From JACRCT01 sp049841135 (GTDB taxonomy: Bacteria; Myxococcota; Myxococcia; Myxococcales; UBA5297), in contig JASGHK010000005.1 in NCBI GenBank assembly GCA_049841135.1, positions 2,480,001-2,544,000 of the forward strand: a stretch of 64,000 nt of DNA, read 5' to 3'. Positions 9,935 to 17,743 of the stretch are shown piece by piece. The position numbers were made by a program, and so were the translations under genes. The notes under the pieces are model-generated. The model ran no database searches. It saw nothing but the letters and a program-made list of their open reading frames with translations, and was not told the origin of the DNA. Every line of letters starts with the position of its first letter. Positions within the stretch are counted from its first letter, which is position 1.

Positions 9935-10042
9935 ATGAAACCAGGGAAGAGGGGACGACTGCGGCAAGGCAAGCGGGTGCGATTGCCCTGTGTTAACTTA
10001 GTTAACGCGGGCTACGAGCGGCCGGAAGGAGGAGTGGCGTGA
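9935..10042 (+). CDS. Possible 35-codon basic leader peptide
   Basis: An ATG preceded by AGGGAGGGATGGAC opens a 35-residue Lys/Arg-rich frame whose TGA overlaps the GTG of the next gene as GTGA. The spacing looks like translational coupling, but the candidate operator of the toxin-antitoxin pair lies inside the frame and no homologue is recognised. It could be a leader peptide or chance. Confidence 0.2.
   Translation: MKPGKRGRLRQGKRVRLPCVNLVNAGYERPEGGVA
9992..10006. promoter_or_regulatory. GTTAAC-N3-GTTAAC palindrome, candidate TA operator
   Basis: Two GTTAAC hexamers (9992-9997, 10001-10006) separated by TTA form an almost perfect 15-bp palindrome, the only AT-rich spot in the 230 bp between the glycosyltransferase and the toxin gene. 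MqsA-type antitoxins bind short palindromes in their own promoter, so this is a reasonable autoregulation site about 33 bp before the toxin start. This is inferred from position and symmetry only. Confidence 0.4.
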
Positions 10043-10323
10043 GGGAGCCGCTCGCTCCCGCGGAGGCCAGGAAGGCACTCTCGTGGCTGCTGGCAAGCCC
10101 CGCGAGCATGGTGGTCTTCACGAGCCACGCGTTGAAGGAGATGGAGGCAGATGGCATCACGCAGCCCGAGGTCTTGGCCATCCTGCGCTTCGGGCAGATC
10201 TTCGAGCCTGCGGAGTACGAGCGCGAGAGCTGGCGGTACCGCTGCCATCGAGAAAGCACTTGTGTGGTGTTTGCCTTCGATTCGGAGACCGAAGCGGTCG
10301 TCGTGACCGCATGGAGGAAGTAG
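10039..10323 (+). CDS. DUF4258 family protein, likely toxin of a TA pair
   Basis: This is a 94-residue product. The pattern FTSHALKEMEADGITQPEVLAILRFGQIFEPAEYERESWRY followed by STCVVFAFDSETEAVVVTAWRK matches DUF4258 (H..M..R/DGI...v...L..G and a C-terminal VVTAW). DUF4258 proteins are small RelE/MqsR-like candidates often paired with an MqsA/YgiT antitoxin, exactly the gene that follows after 2 nt. Starts at GTG with GGAAGGAGGAG upstream. The predicted activity (mRNA cleavage) is family inference. Confidence 0.7.
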   Translation: MREPLAPAEARKALSWLLASPASMVVFTSHALKEMEADGITQPEVLAILRFGQIFEPAEYERESWRYRCHRESTCVVFAFDSETEAVVVTAWRK

Positions 10324-10325
10324 CG

Positions 10326-10815
10326 ATGAAGTGCCCCCAGTGTGGAGCGCGGATGCAGGCCAGGACCGAGAGCCGCAAGTACGACCCGGGAATCGAAGGA
10401 GCGCGCATCACGCTTCTCGACGTGGAGGTGCACCGGTGCCCGAAGTGCGGCGAGGAGGCGATCGGCATCCGGAACATGGTCGGGTTACACCGGCGGATCG
10501 CCCAAGAGTTGGTCGCCAAAGCTGCCCGACTCTCGCCTGCGGAGGTCCGGTTTCTTCGGCTCCACCTTGGGCTCACGGTGACGGATTCTCGCTGCGAGGA
10601 TGGGCGTCACACGCTCGGCTGCGTCGCGCTGGGAGAGCACGACCAAGCCGTTGGCCATGAGCGCGACCACCGAGAGGCTGCTGAGGTTGATGGTCGCGGT
10701 CGAGGACGGAGCTCGATTCGAGACGTCGCGTTTGCCGGAGCTGGGGACCGGCGAGGCGACTCCTCTACGGATGCGCCTCAAAGCAACGCGGAGCGCCTGG
10801 CGGGACGTTCACTGA
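10326..10815 (+). CDS. MqsA/YgiT-type antitoxin (zinc finger + HTH), frameshifted
   Basis: The N-terminal half is a YgiT-type zinc finger with MKCPQCGARM and HRCPKCGEEAI (two CPxC pairs, as in MqsA). The C-terminal half is an XRE-like HTH: LSPAEVRFLRLHLGLTVTD, then in the shifted frame LAARMGVTRSAASRWEST. A single extra T at about 10586 (GATTCTCGCTG; removing it gives GATCTCGCTG) restores one 162-residue antitoxin. The pair order toxin-antitoxin with 2-nt spacing is as in mqsRA. If the insertion is real, the antitoxin loses its DNA-binding domain. Confidence 0.75.
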
Positions 10816-10847
10816 CCTGGCCGCGGCGAAGAGGCGGGAGGAATGGC

Positions 10848-11156
10848 ATGGAGTGGGTTCTCGGGAGACAGGGCGGGCCGGAGATCAGCGTCACCGACGA
10901 ATGGTTGATCATCGCGGGGCGAGCGGTTGCGGGGACTCAGCACCGGAGCGCGATTTCGTCGGTGGACCCGTACGGCGACGCCGTCCTGGATCCCGCGCGA
11001 GTGGCTGCGCTCAGAGACGCCGTCCGCGCCGTCGTCGAGTCGATGATGCGTCCGCCAGGCGAGCACCTTGCGCACCGGAAGACCGCAGTGGCCGTGCTTG
11101 CATTCCTGGACCAGGCGGTGAGCTCGAAGCTGCCTTTGATCCTCGTCGGAGACTAG
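10848..11156 (+). CDS. Hypothetical protein (102 aa)
   Basis: ATG preceded by GGCGGGAGGAAT. The product begins MEWVLGRQGGPEISVTDEWL, has mixed alpha/beta composition, no Cys, no signal peptide and no transmembrane segment, and ends LPLILVGD. I do not recognise the family. It follows the antitoxin by 32 bp on the same strand and might be co-transcribed, but nothing in the sequence links it functionally. Confidence 0.55.
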   Translation: MEWVLGRQGGPEISVTDEWLIIAGRAVAGTQHRSAISSVDPYGDAVLDPARVAALRDAVRAVVESMMRPPGEHLAHRKTAVAVLAFLDQAVSSKLPLILVGD

Positions 11157-11173
11157 GGGCCTATCGCGCTGAT

Positions 11174-12481
11174 TCAGGACTTGGCCCAGCGCCGAAGCGT
11201 CTGGTCAATGCGCTCGAGGTAGTCCGGGCTGCGCACGATCTCCTCGTAGCCAGGGATCGCCCCGACCCAGGTGCCCAGCCGGACGTTCGGTTCCTGCGTC
11301 AGGTACATCGTCGGCAACCCCAGCAGCGCCGGGCCGTCCATCCCCGCGGTCGTGACGCCCATCTGGCCGACGAGGCCGTAGGCGTGGCGCAGGTGCTCGA
11401 AGAGCTGGAGCTGGGCGCGCCGCATCTCCACGCCCTGGAAGAGCGGCAGCTTCCAGAAGAGCGTCAGGTCGACGGCGCCCGGCGGGACTCCGCCGTCTCG
11501 CAGCCCGTCGCCGATGAGGATGGGCACGAGGCCGGTCGCCAATGCGCGACGGGAGAGCTCGACCAGCTCGGGGTAGGTCGTGTTCCGAGTCGGGTGATGC
11601 ACGCCGTAGCGCAGCCAGAGCAGGACCTTCTTCTCCGCCGGCGCACCGGCGAGCCTCTGCGCGGTCCACTCGACGATGGGCCCCGGAGTCGGCTCGTTGC
11701 CCAGGAAGGCGGCGCGGACCCTTCGCTGCGCGCCCAGCGGATCGGCGCGGAAGGCGCGCGCGACGATCTCCGGGAGCGGCTTGTTCGCGGGCGGGCGCGA
11801 CCGGAAAGGGACGAGCTTGCCGCTGAGGCCGGCGTCGCGAAGGAACCGCTCGGCCTGGGCGGTCTGCGGCTTGGCAGGCTCGATTTGGATCTCGACGCCA
11901 GCGAGCAGCGCCGCTGCCGCGAGGTACCAGCCTTCGCCGAAGGAGAAGCGCGGATCGGCGTGGAAGGTGTAGGCGCGGTTGCGCTCGTCGATGATCCGCC
12001 GCGCCTCGCGAGCCGCGGCTCCGGCCGCCCGAGCCGCCTTCCACGCCGTCTTGTCTCCCAGCTCGCCAGCCAGGCGCGCGGCTTCGCGGGCCGAGGCCTC
12101 GGCGACGACGACGACCTCTTCCACGCGCTGCCAGCCGTCGTCGCAGTCGGCGCTCGTCGGCGCGCGCTGGGAGGCGAGCGAGAGCTGGCCCGCACCATGG
12201 CGCGCGTCCTCCGCGCGAAGGGCGTGGGCCTTCACCAGGGTGGACCGCGCGTCCGCAATCGCCTCCGGGTCGCCGCCGGCAGCGAGGGCCTGAGCGAGCG
12301 CCTGCTGGGCGCGTTCGATCGTGCTCTCGATCTTCTGCCGGTGGCTGTCGCGCACGCCCGGCAAGTGCAGGGTGTTTCTCTGGGAGAGCGCGTCGGCGAG
12401 GAGGGCCGCGGCCTCGCCCAGGACCACCGCTGTCGAAGCAGGAGAGGAGCTCCGCTGGGTCAGGTCGTCGTCGTTCGCCAC
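11174..12481 (-). CDS. Unknown protein, helical N-half and alpha/beta C-half
   Basis: The 435-residue protein has an Ala/Arg/Glu-rich helical first 170 residues, probably coiled coil. The second half has alternating strand/helix segments (KVLLWLRYGVHHPTRNTTYPEL, GLVPILIGDGLRDGG, GLVGQMGVTTAGMDGPALLGLPTMYLTQEP) that resemble the C-terminal Rossmann half of a GT-B glycosyltransferase, where a GxGP/LGLP loop binds the donor. No catalytic residues can be assigned. GTG is the only reasonable start near the open frame's beginning. No clear ribosome-binding site is present. Confidence 0.6.
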   Translation of the reverse strand: MANDDDLTQRSSSPASTAVVLGEAAALLADALSQRNTLHLPGVRDSHRQKIESTIERAQQALAQALAAGGDPEAIADARSTLVKAHALRAEDARHGAGQLSLASQRAPTSADCDDGWQRVEEVVVVAEASAREAARLAGELGDKTAWKAARAAGAAAREARRIIDERNRAYTFHADPRFSFGEGWYLAAAALLAGVEIQIEPAKPQTAQAERFLRDAGLSGKLVPFRSRPPANKPLPEIVARAFRADPLGAQRRVRAAFLGNEPTPGPIVEWTAQRLAGAPAEKKVLLWLRYGVHHPTRNTTYPELVELSRRALATGLVPILIGDGLRDGGVPPGAVDLTLFWKLPLFQGVEMRRAQLQLFEHLRHAYGLVGQMGVTTAGMDGPALLGLPTMYLTQEPNVRLGTWVGAIPGYEEIVRSPDYLERIDQTLRRWAKS

Positions 12482-12545
12482 GGCCGCGCACGGTAGCGCC
12501 CGACGCCGACCGAGGCCAAGCCCGAAACCGCGACGTCGCCGAGCG

Positions 12546-13187
12546 TCAGGGCACGACCGAGAATCCCTCGGGCAGCGGGCCGCGGCCGGTCAGGGCGAGC
12601 AAGGCTGGCATGGGCTCGGGCGCAGCGGCAGCCGCTGCCGCGGCGACCGTCCAGGCGATGAGGCAAGCCTGAGGGGCCGGCCGGTAGCGCTGGCCAGTCG
12701 CCAGCGCCAGATCGGCGCTGTGCACCACCAGCTCGAAGACGCGCGTCGGGAGGTAGTCGACGAGGCGCATGCTCCCGACGAGAGTCGTGAGCGGAGCGCC
12801 GTCGGGCGTGGCGCGCACCTGGGCGAGGACCTCCTGCGCGAGCTGCCGCAGCCACGGGAGCGGTTCCGGCCCCATGCCCTCCGCCGCGGCGCGTGCGCGG
12901 GCGGCGAGCGCAGCCGAGTCCGCGCCGGCGAACTGCTCGAGGACCGCCGGGAGGTAGTCGAACGCGTGCTGCAGCTCGACCGGCTCTTTCGCCCCGGCCG
13001 CGAGGTAGTCCCGCACGGTCGTCAGCGAGCGGCTCGTATGCCCGACCAGCAGCCGCACGTTCCAGCCCTCGAGCGCCGGCTTTTCCCAGTCAGCAGGGGC
13101 AAGGGAGCGGCAGAGATCGAGGAAGGCGCCGACGGAGGCCTCGTAGGCGGCGCGGACGGCGACAGGGTCGAAGCGGAGGGCGTTCAT
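12546..13187 (-). CDS. Maleylpyruvate-isomerase-like (MDMPI/DinB-fold) protein
   Basis: This is a 213-residue four-helix-bundle protein with WEKPALEGWNVRLLVGHTSRSLTTV near residue 35, containing the GW.V..L..H motif, and VDYLPTRVFELVVHSADLA near 150. The two His are at the usual positions of the divalent-metal site of the DinB/MDMPI superfamily. Actinobacterial members use mycothiol. In a myxobacterium the thiol cofactor is unknown and the enzymatic role is uncertain. It ends in an Ala-rich region and PLPEGFSVVP. Confidence 0.7.
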   Translation of the reverse strand: MNALRFDPVAVRAAYEASVGAFLDLCRSLAPADWEKPALEGWNVRLLVGHTSRSLTTVRDYLAAGAKEPVELQHAFDYLPAVLEQFAGADSAALAARARAAAEGMGPEPLPWLRQLAQEVLAQVRATPDGAPLTTLVGSMRLVDYLPTRVFELVVHSADLALATGQRYRPAPQACLIAWTVAAAAAAAAPEPMPALLALTGRGPLPEGFSVVP

Positions 13188-13268
13188 GGTGCCCGGTTCT
13201 TAGTGCGCAGCCCGGGCGCGGGCAACCAAGGCTCGCGCTCCGGGCACCCGAGCGTTCGCGACCGCGCC

Positions 13269-14219
13269 CTATTGGCAGCTCTCGACGGCGCGCCCGTTGA
13301 TGACGGCCACATCGCTGCCCCACACGAGCCGGCAGTTCGAGCACTCGACGCTGACGAAGCAGGCGCCGCCCGCCAGGTCGTAGAAGTCGAGCTTCAAGGA
13401 GCCGGAGGCCGTCGTGTCCGAGCTGTAGAGGTCGACGTTCGGCGGCGTCGCGGTGTCGTAGAGGTTCCAGACGACCTGGTCGTTGGGGAGGGCGAGCGTC
13501 ACCGGGCAGCTCCCCGGGAAGCCCTGGTGCACCATCAGCTCGAGGTAGTACTGCCCGTCGGTGCTCACCCAGGTGAAGGTCGAGTCGCCGTAGAACTCAG
13601 GGGTCTCGGGGCTGTAGATGCCCCAGAAGTAGCCGCCGGCGAAGTCGATGGTCTGGTTGTTGAGGGTGACGGTGAAGGCGCGTCCCGCGGGGAGTGACGC
13701 GCTGCTGCCGCAGTACTCGAGCTTGTTCGCGTTGGCGTGTGGGTCGCCGCCGTCGGGCGTCGCGCCGCCCGCGTCCTGTCCTGGATGTCCGGTGTCCGGC
13801 GCGGTGCCGGCATCCGTGCTGGCCTGGCCTGCGTCGAGCTCCGCGCCGGCGTCCACGACGGTGAACGAGGTGTCCGGCGTCGATGAGCCGGAGTCTGCGG
13901 CTTCGAGTGCGGCGTCCGAGAGCGTCTGGGAGGCATCGGAGGAAGACATGCCCGCATCCGCGATTTCAGCGGCGTCCGGAACCTGCAGCTCGGCGTCGGT
14001 CGCTTCTCCGGCATCCAGGAAGGAAGCCGCATCCAGCGCCGGCAGGCCCGTGTCGGCGATCTGGGCGGCATCGGCGCCGGCCTCGGGACCTGCATCGCGG
14101 GCCGCGGCCGAGGCGTCCGCCGCGGCGTCGGGACTGGGCTCGGCTTCCGGGCCACCACAGCTGGAGAGCAGCGCGGCCATGGCGGTGGCGGACAGGACGA
14201 CTCGGAGCCTGGGGTTCAT
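13269..14219 (-). CDS. Asp/Ala-rich secreted lipoprotein
   Basis: The signal peptide MNPRLRVVLSATAMAALLSSC has lipobox LLSSC. About 130 residues of DAxxxDAG-type low complexity follow, then a C-terminal beta-rich domain (TVTLNNQTIDFAGGYFWGIYS, YYLELMV, SLKLDFYDLAGG) with conserved Cys near the end (ECSNC, ESCQ). The domain is not recognised. GAGGAAG lies 5-11 nt before the ATG, which fixes this start rather than the longer open frame. The linker likely displays the domain away from the membrane. Confidence 0.7.
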   Translation of the reverse strand: MNPRLRVVLSATAMAALLSSCGGPEAEPSPDAAADASAAARDAGPEAGADAAQIADTGLPALDAASFLDAGEATDAELQVPDAAEIADAGMSSSDASQTLSDAALEAADSGSSTPDTSFTVVDAGAELDAGQASTDAGTAPDTGHPGQDAGGATPDGGDPHANANKLEYCGSSASLPAGRAFTVTLNNQTIDFAGGYFWGIYSPETPEFYGDSTFTWVSTDGQYYLELMVHQGFPGSCPVTLALPNDQVVWNLYDTATPPNVDLYSSDTTASGSLKLDFYDLAGGACFVSVECSNCRLVWGSDVAVINGRAVESCQ

Positions 14220-14335
14220 GGTGTCTTCCTCGGAGCTGGGAACCTCGTGATTGTGCACGTCGGCGCGCGGAACTCCACAACGCCCTGCAGCGCCCGGCGA
14301 GCGAACCCCAGGCGCGACCAAGGGGTGGGGTTCGG

Positions 14336-14380
14336 AACATGAGTCGACGATTCGAACCATACTCATGTTTCGAATCGTCG
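14336..14380. repeat. Interleaved inverted repeats (pseudoknot topology)
   Basis: Arms A (AACATGAGT, 14336-14344) and A' (ACTCATGTT, 14361-14369), and arms B (CGACGATTCGAA, 14345-14356) and B' (TTCGAATCGTCG, 14369-14380), are both perfect. The order A-B-CCAT-A'-B' means the two hairpins are mutually exclusive or form a pseudoknot. It lies between divergent lipoprotein genes. Confidence 0.7.
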
Positions 14381-14503
14381 CTCTTGGCGTGCGAGACACC
14401 TCGCCCGACGAGGTCGCCGCGCGGTCGACCCCCTTGCCTTCCCTAGAGGTCCGAGCAGCACGGCATGGTGCCGCGTGACGAGCACCGGCGTCGCTCGGTG
14501 CTG

Positions 14504-14549
14504 GCGGCTGAAGCCGCGCCTGACGTTTCGAAGCCTGCCTTCGCAGGCT
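14504..14549 (+). repeat. Two-hairpin dispersed repeat, copy A
   Basis: Hairpin 1 is GCGGC-TGAA-GCCGC (14504-14517), then 14 nt (GCCTGACGTTTCGA), then hairpin 2 AGCCTGC-CTTC-GCAGGCT (14532-14549). The same architecture occurs at 47230-47275 (plus) and 32811-32856 (minus) with identical 14-nt spacing. Sequence similarity to copy B extends about 25 bp further downstream (GGGTGGTGGGC). Confidence 0.8.
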
Positions 14550-14708
14550 GGGTGGTGGGCGGATTTCAAGGCGCTAGCAGGGATGCCCGGCTCAAGGCTC
14601 ACCCGGCGCCGCAAGAGAGGCCTTCGAATGCCCAAACGGCCTCGGCCATGGTCACCTCCCGAACGAGGACGATAGCCTGTGGCCATCCGCGGCCGCCCGG
14701 AGCCACCC

Positions 14709-15785
14709 GTGACCCCTCGCTGTTCCCTGATGTCCCTGACGGCTCTCTTCGCCGGCCTCGCCGCCTGCGGCCGGACTGGACTGCTCGATCCGCGGACGGA
14801 GGCGGCGTCGGACGCCGGTGCCGCGGTGCGTGACGCGGGCCTCTGGCCTGGACGTGACGCGGGCGCCCAGCCTCGCGCGGATGCCGGCCACCGTCCCGAT
14901 GCTGGTCCGATGCCGAGCCCGGACGCGGGGGGCTGCTTCGAGCCCGTCTCCTGGAAGCTCGAGCCGCGAACCATCGACGCCGTCCGCCTCGCCGGCGGTG
15001 GCGCGGCCCAGCCGCATCTGGGGGCGAGCGTGACTCTCGAGGCGGACGTGCAGCTCCTGAGCAACTGCGAGGAGCTGGCACACGTCGACGTCTCGCTCTC
15101 GCCCGGCGGCGCCACCGACTTTGTCGCGCTCGCCGCCTTCGCCTGGGTGCAGCAGGACGCGGCTTGCGAGCCGGTGGCCCCCATCGTCTCCACCGGCGTC
15201 TTGGTGCCGGGCCGGGGATCCGGAAACCTGCGCGTGGTCGTGACCGACGCCCATTCGCCCGGGGGCGGCATGCGGCTCGATTACGAGGTCGTCGACTGCG
15301 GAGCGACCGACTGCCGATGCGATCTGTACGCTCTGCCGGGACCCATCCCGGAGTTTGGGAAGTGCGTGACCGACTGCGACTGCGCCGCGGAGCTCTCCTG
15401 CCTCAATACGGCCGCAGGCGCCCCGAGCGACTGGCAGTGCCGGCGGCCCTGCACCAGGCACACCGACTGCCCGCAGAGCGGCTGCACGAGGGGCGACGCT
15501 CCGTTCTGGGTCTGCGGCGGCCTCGATGCGTGCCCGGTGCCCGAGGACTGCCCGCCAGGGTTCTCGTGCGTCCTGCGCGACTCCTTCAGCTTCTGCGGCG
15601 ACGAGCGCTCCGCGCCCACCTCGACGGACTGCGAGTGCGACGCCCAGTGCGCTCCGGGCGAGCGCTGCATCCTCGGCTCCCGGGCGACGCCGACCTGTGA
15701 AATCCCGTGCGCGGGCGCTCGCGATTGTCCGTTCTACTGGCTCTCCTGCGCCACGCCCGGCTTCTGCATCCTGCGGACAGAATGA
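14709..15785 (+). CDS. Cys-rich secreted lipoprotein
   Basis: The signal peptide (TPRCSLMSLTALFAGLAAC) has lipobox GLAAC, followed by a D-A-G/R-rich linker to about residue 75. A beta-rich domain comes next (VSWKLEPRTIDAVRLAGGG, ANCEELAHVDVSLS-like), and the last 150 residues carry about 26 Cys in pairs such as CDCAAELSC, CRRPCTRHTDCP and CECDAQCAPGERC, like myxobacterial Cys-rich repeat modules. GTG 14709 was chosen because GGAGCC precedes it and it gives a typical 20-residue signal. GTG 14679 in the same frame is possible. Confidence 0.7.
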   Translation: MTPRCSLMSLTALFAGLAACGRTGLLDPRTEAASDAGAAVRDAGLWPGRDAGAQPRADAGHRPDAGPMPSPDAGGCFEPVSWKLEPRTIDAVRLAGGGAAQPHLGASVTLEADVQLLSNCEELAHVDVSLSPGGATDFVALAAFAWVQQDAACEPVAPIVSTGVLVPGRGSGNLRVVVTDAHSPGGGMRLDYEVVDCGATDCRCDLYALPGPIPEFGKCVTDCDCAAELSCLNTAAGAPSDWQCRRPCTRHTDCPQSGCTRGDAPFWVCGGLDACPVPEDCPPGFSCVLRDSFSFCGDERSAPTSTDCECDAQCAPGERCILGSRATPTCEIPCAGARDCPFYWLSCATPGFCILRTE

Positions 15786-15794
15786 GAGGCAGCG

Positions 15795-16895
15795 CTACGC
15801 GTGCCGGGCCGAGAACGTCGTGAGCACGTCCGCCCCGAGGAACGTGCCGAAGCGCTTCGCGGCGAGTTCCACGGCGCGCCGGTCCTTGGCGGAGAAGGGC
15901 ACGAACGGATCCACGCGGATGCAGGCTTGGCCGCGCGCGAGCTCGCTGCGCCAGAGCCCGACTACGCGGCCCGCGACGACCACACAGGGGCTGAGGAGGC
16001 CGCCGCCGGCGTTGACGCGCTTGACGTAGGCGGGGTCGAGCACGGCGTCGCGATTCTGGTAGGCGATGAGGTACTCGTCGAAGGCAGGCAGCAGGAAGGC
16101 GCGGGCGTCGCCGAGGGAATCGACCTCGGCGCTCTCGGGGTCCTGCCAGTACTCGGTCCCGCCGACCGTGGTCGAGACGAGCTGGCGCCGGACGCCGGCG
16201 AGCCCGGCGCGGGCATCGGCGGCTGTGAGGCCGGCCCACCAGGCGAGGTCGGCGACCGTCGCCGGACCTCTGCTCTGGAAGTAGCGCAGCGCGAGCAGCG
16301 CCAGCGCCTCGTCGCGCGGCAGCGGCGGGCGAAGCCCGGGCGCCCGGCGGTCGAGCAGCGCGTACGTCGCCTGCTTGCCGCGATCGGCGCCGCTGCAGAT
16401 GCGCTGGTCGAGCTCCGCGAAGACGAGGACGTAAGCGAGCGCGGTGCCCGTCGCCGGCAGCCGGGCGCGGGCGAGCCGCTCGGAGATCTCCTGGCGCGTC
16501 AGCTCGCCGGATTCGTCCAGCGCCTTCTCGAGGACCCCCCAGCAGCGCAGGAGCGTGCGCGGGGGCAGCGCGAGCTCCTCGAACCGGCGCTTGGCGAGGG
16601 CGAGCAAGCGCGGCGCCACCAGCGCCACGATCCAGCGGAGGTCGGCAGGACAGACGAGCTGCCAGGTCGCCCTCATCGCGTGCGTGCGCAGCACGGCGCC
16701 CTCGGCCAGCGCCTGCTGCACCTGGGCCTCGGAGGTGCCGGTGCGCAGGCCCACGGCCCAGCGCGCCGCGTTCGGGGCCTGCGCCTGCACCGCCAGCAGG
16801 TGCGCGACGAGCTGCGCCGGCGTCGAAGGTGCGCTCGAGGCGATGCGCTGGGAGAGAAGGCGACGGGCGGGCAGCCGCTTCTCGGGGGGGACCAT
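15795..16895 (-). CDS. Winged-helix DNA-binding (AlkZ/YcaQ-like, HTH_42) protein
   Basis: The 366-residue protein begins RLPARRLLSQRIASS and has LLAVQAQAPNAARWAVGLRT, then LAEGAVLRTHAMRATWQLVCPADLRWI. This is the typical order of the winged-helix HTH_42 family (RxH.MRxTxH/Q.V...D), whose best-known members AlkZ/YcaQ are DNA glycosylases for alkylated bases or interstrand cross-links. The C-terminal half has FLLPAFDEYLIAYQNRDAVL, also a family hallmark. The catalytic QxQ motif appears as VQAQAP (residues 34-39 region). Its start overlaps the upstream stop by one base (TGATG), so it is translationally coupled to the dehydrogenase. Confidence 0.75.
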   Translation of the reverse strand: MVPPEKRLPARRLLSQRIASSAPSTPAQLVAHLLAVQAQAPNAARWAVGLRTGTSEAQVQQALAEGAVLRTHAMRATWQLVCPADLRWIVALVAPRLLALAKRRFEELALPPRTLLRCWGVLEKALDESGELTRQEISERLARARLPATGTALAYVLVFAELDQRICSGADRGKQATYALLDRRAPGLRPPLPRDEALALLALRYFQSRGPATVADLAWWAGLTAADARAGLAGVRRQLVSTTVGGTEYWQDPESAEVDSLGDARAFLLPAFDEYLIAYQNRDAVLDPAYVKRVNAGGGLLSPCVVVAGRVVGLWRSELARGQACIRVDPFVPFSAKDRRAVELAAKRFGTFLGADVLTTFSARHA

Positions 16896-17722
16896 CAGCG
16901 CAGCCCGTACTTCTTCTGAAGGACGCGGTCCAGCACCTTCCCGGGCAGCAGGCGCTCGAGCAGCGGCAGCGACCAGGAACGCGGGCCGACGCGGAAGACG
17001 CGGGGCGGGACCTTCCGCTCCAGCGCGCGCAGCAGCAGCGCGGCGAGCAGCTCGGGCGCCATCGCGTCCTTCTGCGACTCCATGGCGCGAGCCTCGATGC
17101 CCTTGGCGAAGGGAGCGAAGGGCGAGCCGGCGGGCGGCTTGAAGGCGCGCTCCAGCGCCTGCTGCCCGAAGCTGCTGCGCACGCCGCCTGCCCGGACGCT
17201 GACGACGTGGACGCCGAGCGGCTCGAGCTCCATGCGCAGGGCATCGTCGGCGGCGTGCAGGGCCGCCTTGCTGGCGCAATAGGCCCCGGCGAAGGGCGTC
17301 GTGACCTCGCCGGAGACCGAGCCGATGTCCACGACGACGGAGCCGCGGCTCATCCGCGGGAGCAGCGCGGCGGTCAGGCTCAAAGGGCCGATGAGGTTGG
17401 CCTGGAATTGCCGTTCGAGCTCGTTGCGGCCCAGCGCCGCGAGGGGCCCCATCGCGGCGTAGCCCGCGTTGTTGACCAGCAGGGAGATGCGCTCGTTCCG
17501 GTCGGCGAGCGAGCGGGCCAGGGCCTCGACCGAGTCCGCGAGCGTCAGGTCCAGCGCTGCCCACTCGAAGGCCTGCGGGGCGCTGCTCGAGCCAACGGGA
17601 GGGGCGGGAGGCTTCCGAGAGGTGCCGAGGACGCGGTAGCCGGCTGCCGCGAGCGCTTCGGCCAGCGCCTTGCCGATGCCCGAGGACGCCCCAGTGACGA
17701 CGCACAGTCCGGTCTTGTCCAT
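16895..17722 (-). CDS. Short-chain dehydrogenase/reductase
   Basis: This is a classical SDR of 275 residues. It has TGASSGIGKALAEALAAAG (cofactor loop TGxxxGxG, residues 9-16), NNAG at about 86-89, Ser in DIGSVSG at about 137, and YCASK (Tyr/Lys at about 151/155). The C-terminal extension (SLPLLERLLPGKVLDRVL) resembles membrane-associated SDRs acting on lipids. The substrate is unknown. GAGGGAAGCG directly precedes the ATG. It forms a minus-strand run with the downstream winged-helix gene (overlap) and the upstream dihydrouridine synthase (21-bp gap). Confidence 0.85.
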   Translation of the reverse strand: MDKTGLCVVTGASSGIGKALAEALAAAGYRVLGTSRKPPAPPVGSSSAPQAFEWAALDLTLADSVEALARSLADRNERISLLVNNAGYAAMGPLAALGRNELERQFQANLIGPLSLTAALLPRMSRGSVVVDIGSVSGEVTTPFAGAYCASKAALHAADDALRMELEPLGVHVVSVRAGGVRSSFGQQALERAFKPPAGSPFAPFAKGIEARAMESQKDAMAPELLAALLLRALERKVPPRVFRVGPRSWSLPLLERLLPGKVLDRVLQKKYGLR

Positions 17723-17743
17723 CGCTTCCCTCCACAAGGTCCG

